From Acidobacteria bacterium AB60 (GTDB lineage Bacteria; Acidobacteriota; Terriglobia; Terriglobales; Acidobacteriaceae), in contig VANK01000002.1 of NCBI GenBank assembly GCA_008682415.1, positions 124,001 to 188,000 of the forward strand: a DNA stretch of 64,000 bases, given 5' to 3'. How positions within the stretch are numbered: position 1 is the stretch's first letter; each line of letters opens with the position of its first letter. The notes beneath the pieces were generated by a model. That model did no database searches and had not been told where the DNA came from. It worked only from the letters and a program-made list of their open reading frames with translations. Positions 54,609 through 62,890 of this stretch are shown here, piece by piece. A program made the position numbers and the translations under genes.

Positions 54609-55715
54609 ATGATGGATCGCCGCGAATTTCTGCGCACCGCCGCCCTGTCGCTTGCCTCCACGCAGCTTGCGCCCTCGAGGTTGGCGTGGGCCGAGACGAG
54701 CCCGCCGGGATGGCAGGAGTTCGAGATCACGACGAAGGTGGAGGTTCTGAAGCCGGCGGGCACCACCCGCGTCTGGATCCCGCTTCCCTCGCCCGTGGCG
54801 ACGGACTTCCAGCGTCCGCTGGGGAACCAGGTGGACTGCCCGGGGGGCACCGCCAGCACCGTGGTGGACCGGGCGCTCGGGATGGCTCTGGTGTCGTGCA
54901 CCATTGCGGGTGGAAGCGCGCCGACCGTGACGGCGGTGAGCCGGGCGGCCACACGGAACCGGTCCCTTGATTTAAGCGGGCCTGACTCGAGCGGGACGCC
55001 GGCAGCGCGGCGACGGGGGCGGGGCGAGCCGCTGCAGGCGTGGCTGCCGCCGAAGAGCCTGCCCGCGGACGACATCGTGCGGCGCAAAGCGCTCGAGGTC
55101 ACACGCGATGCGCACACGGATCTGGAGAAGGCTCGCGCCATCTACGAGTGGATCGTGGTGAACACGTACCGCAATCCCAAGACGCGGGGGTGCGGGCGCG
55201 GCGATATCCGCTACATGCTGGAGTCGGGCGATCTGGGGGGCAAGTGCGCCGACCTGAATGCGCTGTTTGTGGGGCTGGCGCGGGGGGCGGGGCTGCCGGC
55301 GCGGGACGCGTACGGGATCCGGGTGGCGCCCTCGGAGCTGGGCTACAAGAGCCTGGGCGCGGCGGCTTCAGGGACGATCACCAAGGCGCAGCACTGCCGC
55401 GCGGAGGTTCATGTGCGAGGGCGCGGGTGGATCCCGGTGGATCCGGCGGATGTGCGAAAGGTGATGCTGGAGGAGCCTCCGGGCAACCTGCCGTTGGACG
55501 ACGAGAAGGTCGAAGCGGCGCGGCGACGTCTGTTCGGGTCGTGGGAGATGAACTGGGTGGCGTACAACTTCGCGACGGACGTGGAGCTGCCGGGAGCGCG
55601 ATTTGGGCGGCTTCCCTTCTTCATGTATCCGCAGGCGGAGACGGCGGAGGGACGGCTGGACTGCCTGGATCCCGACTCGTTCCGCTACACCATCAGCGCC
55701 AGAAAGATGGGATAG
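54609..55715 (+). CDS. Tat-exported transglutaminase-like protein
   Basis: A 368-residue protein. Tat signal DRREFLRTAALSLASTQ, a beta-rich N-terminal domain, then a transglutaminase-like core: ARAIYEWIVVNTYRNPKTRGCGRGDIRYMLESGDLGGKCADLNALFVGLARGAGLPARDAYGIRV contains the catalytic Cys of GGKCADLN, and EVHVRGRGWIPVDPAD the His and Asp. Such enzymes are peptidases or transglutaminases; no substrate can be assigned. ATG 54609 or 54612 may be the start. Confidence 0.88.
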   Translation: MMDRREFLRTAALSLASTQLAPSRLAWAETSPPGWQEFEITTKVEVLKPAGTTRVWIPLPSPVATDFQRPLGNQVDCPGGTASTVVDRALGMALVSCTIAGGSAPTVTAVSRAATRNRSLDLSGPDSSGTPAARRRGRGEPLQAWLPPKSLPADDIVRRKALEVTRDAHTDLEKARAIYEWIVVNTYRNPKTRGCGRGDIRYMLESGDLGGKCADLNALFVGLARGAGLPARDAYGIRVAPSELGYKSLGAAASGTITKAQHCRAEVHVRGRGWIPVDPADVRKVMLEEPPGNLPLDDEKVEAARRRLFGSWEMNWVAYNFATDVELPGARFGRLPFFMYPQAETAEGRLDCLDPDSFRYTISARKMG

Positions 55716-55734
55716 GACCCAGGCTGAGAAACAC

Positions 55735-55764
55735 GAAGGGCCGCGGGGTATCCCGCAGCCCTTC
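55735..55764. terminator. Convergent bidirectional terminator
   Basis: GAAGGGC-c-GCGGG-gtat-CCCGC-a-GCCCTTC between the transglutaminase gene and rpmA, which converge here. The stem has 12 paired bases with one mismatch position on each side; no strong T-run on either strand. Confidence 0.7.
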
Positions 55765-55782
55765 AACCTGAGGCGCGCGGTG

Positions 55783-56046
55783 TTATTCGGCCGCGGCGGG
55801 CTCGATGGAGGCGAAGCGACCACGGTTGCCGCGATCGGTGAAGACCACGCGTCCGCTGATCTTGGCGAAGAGCGTGTCGTCAGAGCCGATGCCTACGTTG
55901 AGGCCGGGCTTGATGCGGGTGCCGCGCTGACGGACGATGATGGAGCCGCCCGTGACCAACTCGCCGGCGAAGGCCTTCACGCCCAGCCGCTGTGCATTGG
56001 AGTCGCGTCCATTTGTGGAGCTGCCTCCACCTTTTTTATGTGCCAT
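55783..56046 (-). CDS. rpmA: Ribosomal protein bL27
   Basis: An 87-residue bL27: [45 protein letters not shown] is unmistakable, ending in an alanine/glutamate tail. The N-terminus starts directly at AHKKG, so there is no Firmicute-type cleaved extension. It follows rplU on the minus strand. Confidence 0.98.
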   Translation of the reverse strand: MAHKKGGGSSTNGRDSNAQRLGVKAFAGELVTGGSIIVRQRGTRIKPGLNVGIGSDDTLFAKISGRVVFTDRGNRGRFASIEPAAAE

Positions 56047-56065
56047 TGCCGAATCTCCTTGTTAC

Positions 56066-56173
56066 AGCAGCTACTAGCTTTTAGCTGTTAGCTCCTAGCT
56101 GGTTCTTCTCAAAGTCAACGCTCTTGCCCTCGCACGGAACAGCTAAAAGCTAAAAGGCTAAGAGCTAAAAGCT
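56066..56173 (-). repeat. Large imperfect inverted repeat between rplU and rpmA
   Basis: Blocks of AGCT-words, CAGCTACTAGCTTTTAGCTG... (56066-56104) and ...CAGCTAAAAGCTAAAAGGCT (56139-56173), read as near-complements of each other over about 36 nt. The co-transcribed mRNA would have a long hairpin between the two cistrons. The same word set (CTCTTAGCTCTTAGCTG) is next to pyrR at 19879. Confidence 0.65.
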
Positions 56174-56177
56174 GTTC

Positions 56178-56498
56178 CTACGCCGAGTACGTCACGCCGT
56201 CGGCCACGATGGACTTGATGCGCACCTCGGTGAAGTTCTGCCGGTGACCCTGCAGCTTCTTGTACTGCTTTTTGCGCTTGAGGTGGAAGACCAGGATCTT
56301 GTTGCCGCGGCCTTCGCCGAGGACTTCCGCGGTGACCTTGGCGGAACCGGGCTTGACGATACCGTCGTTGCCGGAGACGGCCAGGACGTCGCTGAACTCG
56401 ATGGTCTTGTCGTCGGAGGCGGAGACCGACTCGATCTTCACAACGTCGCCGGGGGCGACACGGTATTGCTTTCCACCGGTGCGTAGCACTGCGTACAT
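56178..56498 (-). CDS. rplU: Ribosomal protein bL21
   Basis: A 106-residue bL21: MYAVLRTGGKQYRVAPGDVVKIESV opens it, and VFHLKRKKQYKKLQGHRQNFTEVRIKSIV is the signature C-terminal part. GGAGGAATT gives a strong ribosome site. It pairs with rpmA as usual. Confidence 0.98.
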   Translation of the reverse strand: MYAVLRTGGKQYRVAPGDVVKIESVSASDDKTIEFSDVLAVSGNDGIVKPGSAKVTAEVLGEGRGNKILVFHLKRKKQYKKLQGHRQNFTEVRIKSIVADGVTYSA

Positions 56499-56499
56499 A

Positions 56500-56542
56500 A
56501 TTCCTCCAGAGCAGCGATCGCGCAGGTGAGCGGGATCTGCTC
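56500..56542 (-). promoter_or_regulatory. Possible rplU leader hairpin
   Basis: GAGCAG (56542-56537, reading minus) pairs with CTGCTC (56514-56509) just before the GGAGGAATT ribosome site. Folding could regulate rplU translation, as L21 leaders do in other phyla. The evidence is only the 6-bp stem and its position. Confidence 0.35.
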
Positions 56543-56810
56543 CACAAAATCAAACTCGGGCGGAAACTTCCGCGCCATGGTATCGCTCAAGCCCGACACA
56601 TTTGCTGACAGGGCGAGCGCTTGGCTCCATGGCGACAGGCAGGAATCGCCAAACTAGAGTAGTTTACCGGGTTTGGGGGGGGTAGGTCAACGGGAACGGC
56701 TTGCCGGGGAACGGGTTTGGAAAGAGCCGGGGGCTGAAGCCGCTGGGTTCCCCGGCTGTCTTCAGGAGCATCAATCCTCCTGCTCCCTCCGAACCGAATG
56801 CCCAGCTCTG

Positions 56811-56850
56811 CTCCCCGGTCTCCAAGTGCGAGAGACCGGGGGCACCCTCG
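56811..56850. repeat. Dispersed palindrome, copy 3
   Basis: CTCCCCGGTCTCC-aagtgc-GAGAGACCGGGGGCACC; the arms pair over about 9 bp. It lies between rplU and the beta-glucosidase gene, in a 421-nt gap that otherwise shows only a T/G-rich stretch near 56670. Confidence 0.75.
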
Positions 56851-56919
56851 CTCGACGCAGGCTCTGCTTCCCGGCCTCCCCAAATCCCCGGGAGATGTCC
56901 CCGCGCGGGAGGCGGTCGG

Positions 56920-58374
56920 CTAGACCACCGCGTTCTGCGCAATCACCTGCTTGTACCACTCGGCGCTGAGCTTGGGCGTCCGCTTCTGGGTCTTGTAGTC
57001 GACGTAATGGAGCCCGAAGCGCTTGGAGAAGCCATCGGCCCACTCGAAGTTGTCGAGCAGGCTCCACAGGAAGTAGCCCTTGACTGGGTAGCCTTCGGCC
57101 GTGGCGCGGTGCAGCTGGGTGAGGTAGTTGCGCAGGAACATGACGCGGTCGATGTCTTCGATGCGGCCGGCAGAGTTGATCACGTCGTCGGAGGAGGTGC
57201 CGTTTTCGGTGATGTAGATGGCGGGCACCTTCCACAGGTCCACCACGTTGCGCACGCCCCAGTAGATGCCCTCCGGTCCCATGTTGAGCCAGGGCGAAGC
57301 CATGTGCGGATACGACGTGGGCATGGGCACAACGGAGTAGCCCCACTTCGAGTCGCTGGCCTGGGCAAAGTTGGGGTCGTAGATGTTGAGGCCCACAAAG
57401 TCGACCTTGCCGCCGATGGCTTCCATATCGCCCGGCCCGATCTTGGGGGCATTGGCTCCCTCCTTTTCGAGGTAGCTGTCGGGGTACTTGCCTTCCATGA
57501 CGGCGGTGAGGAACATCCCGTTCTCAGCTCTAGCGGCCTTGCGCGCGGCCTCGATGTGTTCTTTGGTTTCCATCACCGGCACATACACCTTGGCGTCTTC
57601 GGCGAGCCCCACCTGGGTTCCGGTGGGAGTGTTGGCGCGGACGGCCTTCAGGCCGAGGCCGTGTGCCAGGACGCCGTGATGGCGCACCTGGTTGGCTTCG
57701 GCAGGGCCGAGGCGCAGACCGGGTGCGAACTGGCCGACACGGTAGCCGAGGTCGGTGTAGCAGATGAACTCGTTGATGGTCATCCAGTGCTTGACGCGGT
57801 CACCTAGGTGCTTGGTGACGTATGCGCAGTAGTCGGCGAAGGCCTTGGGCGTGTCGCGATTTTGCCAGCCTCCGGGCAGCGCGTCGGGGAGGTCCCAGTG
57901 GAAGAGGGTGACGTAGGGCGTGATCTTGTTGGCGAGCAGCTCGTCGATGACGCGGCTGTAGTAGTCCAGGCCCGCGGGGTTGGGCGTGCCTTTGCCTTCA
58001 GGGAAGATGCGCGACCAGGAGATGGACATGCGATGGCCCTGCACGCCGAGGTTCTTGAGCAGTTGCACATCTTCCTTGTAGAGGTGGTAGGAGTCGTCGG
58101 CGATGTCGCCGGTGTCGCCGTTGTGGGTCTTGCCGGGAGTGTGGGAAAAGGTGTCCCACACGGATGGGCCGCGGCCGCCTTCCTTCGCGCCGCCTTCGAC
58201 TTGATACGCCGCGGTGGCGCATCCCCAGATGAATCCTTTGGGAAAGCGGTAGCGCAGATGGTCGGCATCGGGCTGAGCGCCCAAGGCGATGCCGGGAAGC
58301 GAGATACCGGAGAGAGCGGCGGCAGTAGAGACGGCAACAGATTTGCCAAAGGACCGGCGAGAGATGTTTTTCAC
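56920..58374 (-). CDS. Tat-exported GH1 beta-glucosidase
   Basis: A 484-residue GH1 enzyme with Tat signal SRRSFGKSVA and mature domain FPKGFIWGCATAAYQVEGGAKEGGRGPSVWDTFSHTPGK. The acid/base is E202 (TINEF, usual TINEP) and the nucleophile E390 (ITENG). Other motifs: SISWSRIFPEG, TLFHWDLPDAL, VGLNIY, FLWSLLDNFEWADGFSKRFGL. It hydrolyses beta-glucosides from the periplasm. The F for P change after the acid/base is worth noting. Confidence 0.95.
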   Translation of the reverse strand: MKNISRRSFGKSVAVSTAAALSGISLPGIALGAQPDADHLRYRFPKGFIWGCATAAYQVEGGAKEGGRGPSVWDTFSHTPGKTHNGDTGDIADDSYHLYKEDVQLLKNLGVQGHRMSISWSRIFPEGKGTPNPAGLDYYSRVIDELLANKITPYVTLFHWDLPDALPGGWQNRDTPKAFADYCAYVTKHLGDRVKHWMTINEFICYTDLGYRVGQFAPGLRLGPAEANQVRHHGVLAHGLGLKAVRANTPTGTQVGLAEDAKVYVPVMETKEHIEAARKAARAENGMFLTAVMEGKYPDSYLEKEGANAPKIGPGDMEAIGGKVDFVGLNIYDPNFAQASDSKWGYSVVPMPTSYPHMASPWLNMGPEGIYWGVRNVVDLWKVPAIYITENGTSSDDVINSAGRIEDIDRVMFLRNYLTQLHRATAEGYPVKGYFLWSLLDNFEWADGFSKRFGLHYVDYKTQKRTPKLSAEWYKQVIAQNAVV

Positions 58375-58551
58375 GAAGAACTCCTGAATCTGCAGCGCGG
58401 ACCGCGAGGGGCCAGAAATGCCGCAAAAACGTTTTAGCAGAGGATGGATTGAATCATCAAGCTGAAAGTCCCGAGCCGCAGGGAGGGCTCGGGCGGCGGG
58501 AAGAGGAGAGGGTGTTTTGCGGGTGGTGCGGGTTCCAATTCGGGAAAATGG

Positions 58552-60294
58552 CTAATAACCGGCGGCTTTGCCGTAGTGGCTGCGGTGATCCTGGCCGCCC
58601 TGGAGTTCGCCGGTCTTGGGGTCGATGGCGATGCATTCGCCGTTGGACCAATGGCCGTCTTTGGTTTCGAGAGAGTAGTCCCGCGCGGTGAGGGCCGACC
58701 GGGTGGAGGGGGAGAAGCCGGGCTCGAGGTAGAGCTTGTCTGGCAGGTACTGGTGATGGAAGCGCGGCGCATCGACGGCTTGTTGGATGTTGAGGCCTCC
58801 CTCGGCGGCGGAGAGAAAGATATTGGCGACGGTGGTGATGATGCGGCCGCCGCCAGGCGAGCCGAGGACAAAGCGCAGCCGGCCGTTTTCAAGGACGATG
58901 GTGGGGGTCATGGCGCTGAGGGGCCGCTTGCCGGGGGCAATGGCGTTGGCGGGGCCCTGAATGAGGCCGTACATGTTGGGCTCGCCCAGCTTTGCGGAAA
59001 AGTCATCCATCTCGTCGTTGAGAAGGAAGCCGAGAGTGCCGGCGGCTACGTCGGAGCCGAAGTTGTTGTTGAGGGTGGTGGTGACGGCAACGGCGTTGCC
59101 GTCTTTGTCGACGACGGAAAAGTGAGTGGTGTGGGCGCCCTCGCGGAGATGGCCGGCGGATGTGGGCGGCGGGGGGACGTAGCCGGCCGGCCGCTTGAGA
59201 TCGGCGCTGGGCGTCGCGGCGGAGGGATGAATGGAGGCGCGCCAGGCGGCTGCGTACTTCTTCGAGGTGAGCTCGGGGACGGGGAGAGCGTTGAAATCGG
59301 GATCGCCGAGGTAGTCGGAGCGGTCCATGTAGGCGCGGCGGTAGGCCTCGGTGACGAGATGAATCCACTGCGGGGAGCGATCGCCTAGTTTGGCGAGGTC
59401 GTATCCCTCGAGGATGTTGAGGGCGCTCAGCAGCACCACGCCTCCGGAGGAGGGGGGAGGGGCGCTGATGAGGGTGTAATCGTGGAAGCTGCCGATGATG
59501 GGGTGGCGCTCGACGACGTTGTATTGGGCGAGGTCGTCGAGGGTGAGGAGTGCGCCGCCTTTCTTGAGGTCGTCGACGAGTTGCCGCGCCATGACGCCGT
59601 GGTAGAAGTCGTCGGGATCGGCAGCAATGCGCTCGAGGGTGCGGGCGAGCTCGGGCTGTTTAAAGGTGTCGCCTTCCTTGTAGTAGTTGCCGCTGCGCTG
59701 GAAGATGCGATTGGAGTCGGGGAAGCGCGACAAGTCCGGGTCGTGGAGCTCCTCGGCTTCTTCTGCGGTGAGCACAAAGCCATCGGAGGCGAGGGCGATG
59801 GCCGGGGCCATGACGCGGGCCAGTCCCAGCTTGCCGTATTTCTTCTCGGCGTAGGCCATGCCGGCGACGGCGCCGGGCGTGGCGATGGACTTATAGCCGG
59901 TGATGCTGGCGTCGGGGATGATCTTGCCCTGCGCGTCCTGGTACATGGTCTCGGTGGCGGCGAGGGGGGCTTTCTCGCGGTAGTCGAGGAAGGTGGTGCG
60001 GCCGTCGTGGGTGCGCAGGAGCAGGAAGCCTCCGCCGCCGAGATTGCCGGCGATGGGATGCACGACGGCGAGGGCGAAGCCGGTGGCCACAGCGGCATCG
60101 ACGGCGTTGCCGCCCGCCTGCAGGATCTGGAGGCCGGCATCGGAGGCGAGGTGGTGCACGCTGACCACCATGCCGTGCTGGGCGCGCGCAGGCTGCTCGT
60201 CGCGGTACGCCAGCGCGCGCTCCGCCTGCTGCGCCGGGGCGACGGAGACGAGAAGGGTTGTTGCAAGAGTGAGGGCGAGGAGCCGGGGCGGCAT
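58552..60294 (-). CDS. ggt: Gamma-glutamyltransferase
   Basis: A 580-residue Ntn hydrolase with signal peptide (RLLALTLATTLLVSVAPAQ). The large subunit has GGNAVDAAVATGFALAVVHP and GGGGFLLLRT; the autocleavage/nucleophile threonine is in HTTHFSVVDKDGNAVAVTTTLN, and the small subunit has GFLLNDEMDDFS, PLSAMTPTIVLENG and SPGGGRIITTV. It transfers or hydrolyses gamma-glutamyl groups, including from glutathione, in the periplasm. Start ATG 60294; a longer frame upstream is not coding. Confidence 0.96.
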   Translation of the reverse strand: MPPRLLALTLATTLLVSVAPAQQAERALAYRDEQPARAQHGMVVSVHHLASDAGLQILQAGGNAVDAAVATGFALAVVHPIAGNLGGGGFLLLRTHDGRTTFLDYREKAPLAATETMYQDAQGKIIPDASITGYKSIATPGAVAGMAYAEKKYGKLGLARVMAPAIALASDGFVLTAEEAEELHDPDLSRFPDSNRIFQRSGNYYKEGDTFKQPELARTLERIAADPDDFYHGVMARQLVDDLKKGGALLTLDDLAQYNVVERHPIIGSFHDYTLISAPPPSSGGVVLLSALNILEGYDLAKLGDRSPQWIHLVTEAYRRAYMDRSDYLGDPDFNALPVPELTSKKYAAAWRASIHPSAATPSADLKRPAGYVPPPPTSAGHLREGAHTTHFSVVDKDGNAVAVTTTLNNNFGSDVAAGTLGFLLNDEMDDFSAKLGEPNMYGLIQGPANAIAPGKRPLSAMTPTIVLENGRLRFVLGSPGGGRIITTVANIFLSAAEGGLNIQQAVDAPRFHHQYLPDKLYLEPGFSPSTRSALTARDYSLETKDGHWSNGECIAIDPKTGELQGGQDHRSHYGKAAGY

Positions 60295-60457
60295 GGTTCT
60301 CAGGATAAATGACTCGCTCCTGGCAACCACTCGTGCGCGAGAGTTCCGCTTGCCGAAAACCACTCGCAGGAGGAGGTGAGGCATGAATCGACGCCAGGTC
60401 GTTACCCGTCCATGCATCGGATGTGGAACTTACTGTGGAGTATAGTGTTGACAGGCA

Positions 60458-60697
60458 ATGACCATGGAAACGGTTCAGATTGTTCTCGACAAAAAGCTCC
60501 TGCAGGCCACCGACAAGGCGGCCCGTCGGACGAAACAGAATCGCTCCGCCCTGGTGCGGGATGCCCTGCGGGAGCACCTGCGGAGGCTCGAGACGCGCGC
60601 ACTGGAAGAACGGGACCGCCAGGGATACTCCGCAAAGGGCCCTGCGATCCGCGAGTCCGGTCTTTGGGAAGAGGAGGCGGCATGGCCGCCCGAATAG
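60458..60697 (+). CDS. MazE-like ribbon-helix-helix antitoxin
   Basis: A 79-residue protein: VQIVLDKKLLQATDKAARRTKQNRSALVRDALREHLRRLE is a CopG/RHH fold and the C-terminus (GYSAKGPAIRESGLWEEEAAWPPE) should bind the toxin. TATAGT lies 11 nt before the ATG. It overlaps the toxin gene by 16 nt. Confidence 0.85.
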   Translation: MTMETVQIVLDKKLLQATDKAARRTKQNRSALVRDALREHLRRLETRALEERDRQGYSAKGPAIRESGLWEEEAAWPPE

Positions 60698-61008
60698 CCC
60701 GCGGCGACGTGCGTTTGTATCACTTCGCACCACCGGACAAGAGCCGGCCGGTGGTGGTGCTAACGCGTAACAGTGCCCTCGGCTACCTGGGGACAGTCAC
60801 CGTCGCCCCGGTCACCTCGACCATTCGCGGGGTGCCATCGGAGGTGCCGTTGAACGAGGAGGATGGGATGAAGTCTCCGTGCGCCGTTAACCTCCACAAT
60901 CCTGTCACGGTCACCCAGGAACGGCTGGGGAGGCGGGTTGCGCAATTGAGTCCCCTCCGCATGCAGCAGGTCTGCGCGGCGCTGCGCTTCTGTCTTGGGT
61001 GTGATTAG
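60682..61008 (+). CDS. MazF/PemK-family endoribonuclease toxin
   Basis: A 108-residue toxin: IARGDVRLYHFAPPDKSRPVVVLTRNSALGYLGTVTVAPVTSTIRGVPSEVPLNEEDGMKSPCAVNLHNPVTVTQERLGRRVAQLSPLRMQQVCAALRFCLG fits MazF, with RPVVVLTR and the conserved T/S (TVAPVTSTIRG) positions. Its ATG has GGAGG six nt upstream inside the antitoxin gene. Confidence 0.92.
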   Translation: MAARIARGDVRLYHFAPPDKSRPVVVLTRNSALGYLGTVTVAPVTSTIRGVPSEVPLNEEDGMKSPCAVNLHNPVTVTQERLGRRVAQLSPLRMQQVCAALRFCLGCD

Positions 61009-61197
61009 CTGTGGGCAATCGGAGATGCCGCCACAAGCCGGATGACGACTGCAGAATTTCATCTGATGAAGCTCGCGCAATCATCCGAATGGGAACATGT
61101 TGGAGACCGACCGTGATCTAAGATCACTGGCATTCTGTTGCATTTTCCGTATAGGCGGTGATCGGGACCTAACTTGAGGCGGGACCAATTCCCCGCA

Positions 61198-62259
61198 CTA
61201 TTTGACACCACCAGCCGGTTCTCCAAGCCGCCTCAGTTCCGCCAAGGCTGCAGCATACGAGCCCTCTGTCTTCGGGCATCCATCACGCGCAGCGTTGAGC
61301 CGCGAAATCGCCGTCGCGCGTTGATGATGAATTAGCGCGTCCTCGCCGGTAAAGTAGTTCGCTTCGCAAACCTGCCATTTCTGCTGTTCCGCGCTGGCGT
61401 GGGCGGCCGCCGCCACGACCTGATCGGCGGTCATTTGCCCTAGATCTAGCCTCAGCACCGGTCCAGGCCATGTCAACAGATCAGCTGCTGACGCGACCGA
61501 GGAAAGACGTTCTACGTCATCGCGCCCCAGCCGCCTCATAGCAATGTGCAAGTCCATCGCCGCCAAAACCGCCGCTTTAGAGGATGGTGAAAAGGCGATC
61601 ACCTGATCCCATTCCTCAATCGCAGCTGCTAGGTTCAGTTGCATGAAATGGACGAAACCGCGATTGTTGTACGCTGACGCGAGTTTAGGGTTTAGGCGAA
61701 TAGCGTCGTTGAAATCTCTGAGGGCAAGGGTGTAATCGCCCTTGCTCCGATAGGAGTCGCCTCGATTATTAAGGGCGAGAGCATAGTTCGGGTTGAGGCG
61801 GATCGCCTCACTATAATCCTCAATTGCTTGATCGAAATCACCCTTGTTCCTGTGGGCGCGGCCGCGGGCGTCGTAAGCATAGGCGAATTTCGGGTCGAGG
61901 CGAATTGCTTCGCTTTGATCCTGGATCGCGCGATCAAAGTCGCCCTTGTGGTCATAGGAATCGCCACGACCGTAGAAGGATGTTGCGAGTTTCGGATTCA
62001 GACGAATTGCTTCGTTGTAGTCCTGAATCGCGCGGTCAAAATCGTGCTTGTCAAAGTAGGCAGCACCTCTGTTGTTGTAGAAGGTTGACAGATCCTGTGT
62101 CGTTACATTTCCAGTTTGGATAAGCGCCGTGCACCCGGCAATTTTGATGTCCGGGTCAGTTGACCGGCACTTGCTCAGGTCTTCTTGACTGCTACATCCC
62201 GTTGCGGCCAATGCCGCGCCGAACAGCAGGCAAACGCACAAAACTCTTTTGCGGATCAC
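61198..62259 (-). CDS. TPR-repeat lipoprotein
   Basis: A 353-residue lipoprotein: lipobox LAATGC, then CRSTDPDIKIAGCTALIQTGN and five or more TPR units of the form FYNNRGAAYFDKHDFDRAIQDYNEAIRLNP, and a unique C-terminal domain (about 235-353). The start is GTG 62259 (GGAG upstream). The repeat style (CRSTDPDIKIAGCTALI + FDRAIQDYNEAIRLNP) is typical of rhizobial proteins, and the gene is less GC-rich than its neighbours, suggesting lateral origin. Confidence 0.85.
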   Translation of the reverse strand: MIRKRVLCVCLLFGAALAATGCSSQEDLSKCRSTDPDIKIAGCTALIQTGNVTTQDLSTFYNNRGAAYFDKHDFDRAIQDYNEAIRLNPKLATSFYGRGDSYDHKGDFDRAIQDQSEAIRLDPKFAYAYDARGRAHRNKGDFDQAIEDYSEAIRLNPNYALALNNRGDSYRSKGDYTLALRDFNDAIRLNPKLASAYNNRGFVHFMQLNLAAAIEEWDQVIAFSPSSKAAVLAAMDLHIAMRRLGRDDVERLSSVASAADLLTWPGPVLRLDLGQMTADQVVAAAAHASAEQQKWQVCEANYFTGEDALIHHQRATAISRLNAARDGCPKTEGSYAAALAELRRLGEPAGGVK

Positions 62260-62577
62260 TCGCGTGGTCTCCGGCTCACTGATCAGAAGAAACAAGATAG
62301 CACACGCCCATTCCGCACTACGACTGTCCTGACTGACCGGCGGCCACCTCACGGATTCCTGTGATCTCGCGAGTAGTCGCCAATTGGGAAGCTTCGCCGA
62401 GCGGTAGCTGGAGTCTGTGCTGTGGGGGCGTCTGAGTTTCGATGAGTAGAGGGTGCGTGAACGAGCAGGGCGGGGCTAAAGCACGGACGGTTCTCTGGCG
62501 GGCCCCTGCGGCACAAGACTGAAAGTCGGGCCCTGCTACAGCACTCATGGCGGATGGTCGTGGGCGAGTTCTGCGTC

Positions 62578-62613
62578 CCTCCCCGGTCCCCAAGTCCAGG
62601 GACCGGGGCACCC
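62578..62613. repeat. Dispersed palindrome, copy 4
   Basis: CTCCCCGGTCCCC-aagtcc-AGGGACCGGGGCACC. It lies just upstream of the repeat region 62632-62850 on the plus strand. GGTCCC/GGGACC is a perfect 6-bp stem extended by CCCC/GGGG. Confidence 0.8.
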
Positions 62614-62631
62614 GGCGCGATAGTTGAGGGT

Positions 62632-62850
62632 GTGCCGTTCCGCGCGGCGCTGGCCGATCCCAGTCATCCATGCTTGTCGCGGACCGGAAGATTCATAAAG
62701 GCAACAGCAAGAACAACCGCAGATCCCTCCGTCCGCTTTCGCGGACTGCGGGATGACACTTCTCTGGAGGAGCGGCCTTTTGTGACGTAGGCGAAGAGTT
62801 TATGGGCAGATACTCCACACGCACGCGTGTTGCGGGATGACACTTCTTTG
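62632..62850. repeat. Divergent second locus of the 276-bp repeat family
   Basis: The sequence shares words with the array at 26.2-27.8 kb: GTTCCGCGCGGCGCTGGCC, AGCAAGAACAACCGCAGATC (versus AGCAAGAACAAGTGCAACTG), GCGGGATGACACTTCTCTGG and GGAGGAGCGG. A hairpin ATCCC...GTCCGC-tttc-GCGGAC...GGGAT is visible at 62723-62755. No gene is seen between 62260 and 62890. Confidence 0.7.
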
Positions 62851-62890
62851 GGAGAACAAATGGTCTCCTGGGAAGCCGGCCTAGCATCTG

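Noticed and set aside
61113..61127. Perfect palindrome GTGATCT-a-AGATCAC near the end of the TPR gene
   Set aside because: A single 15-bp dyad with no T-run or promoter nearby; could be chance or a weak terminator.
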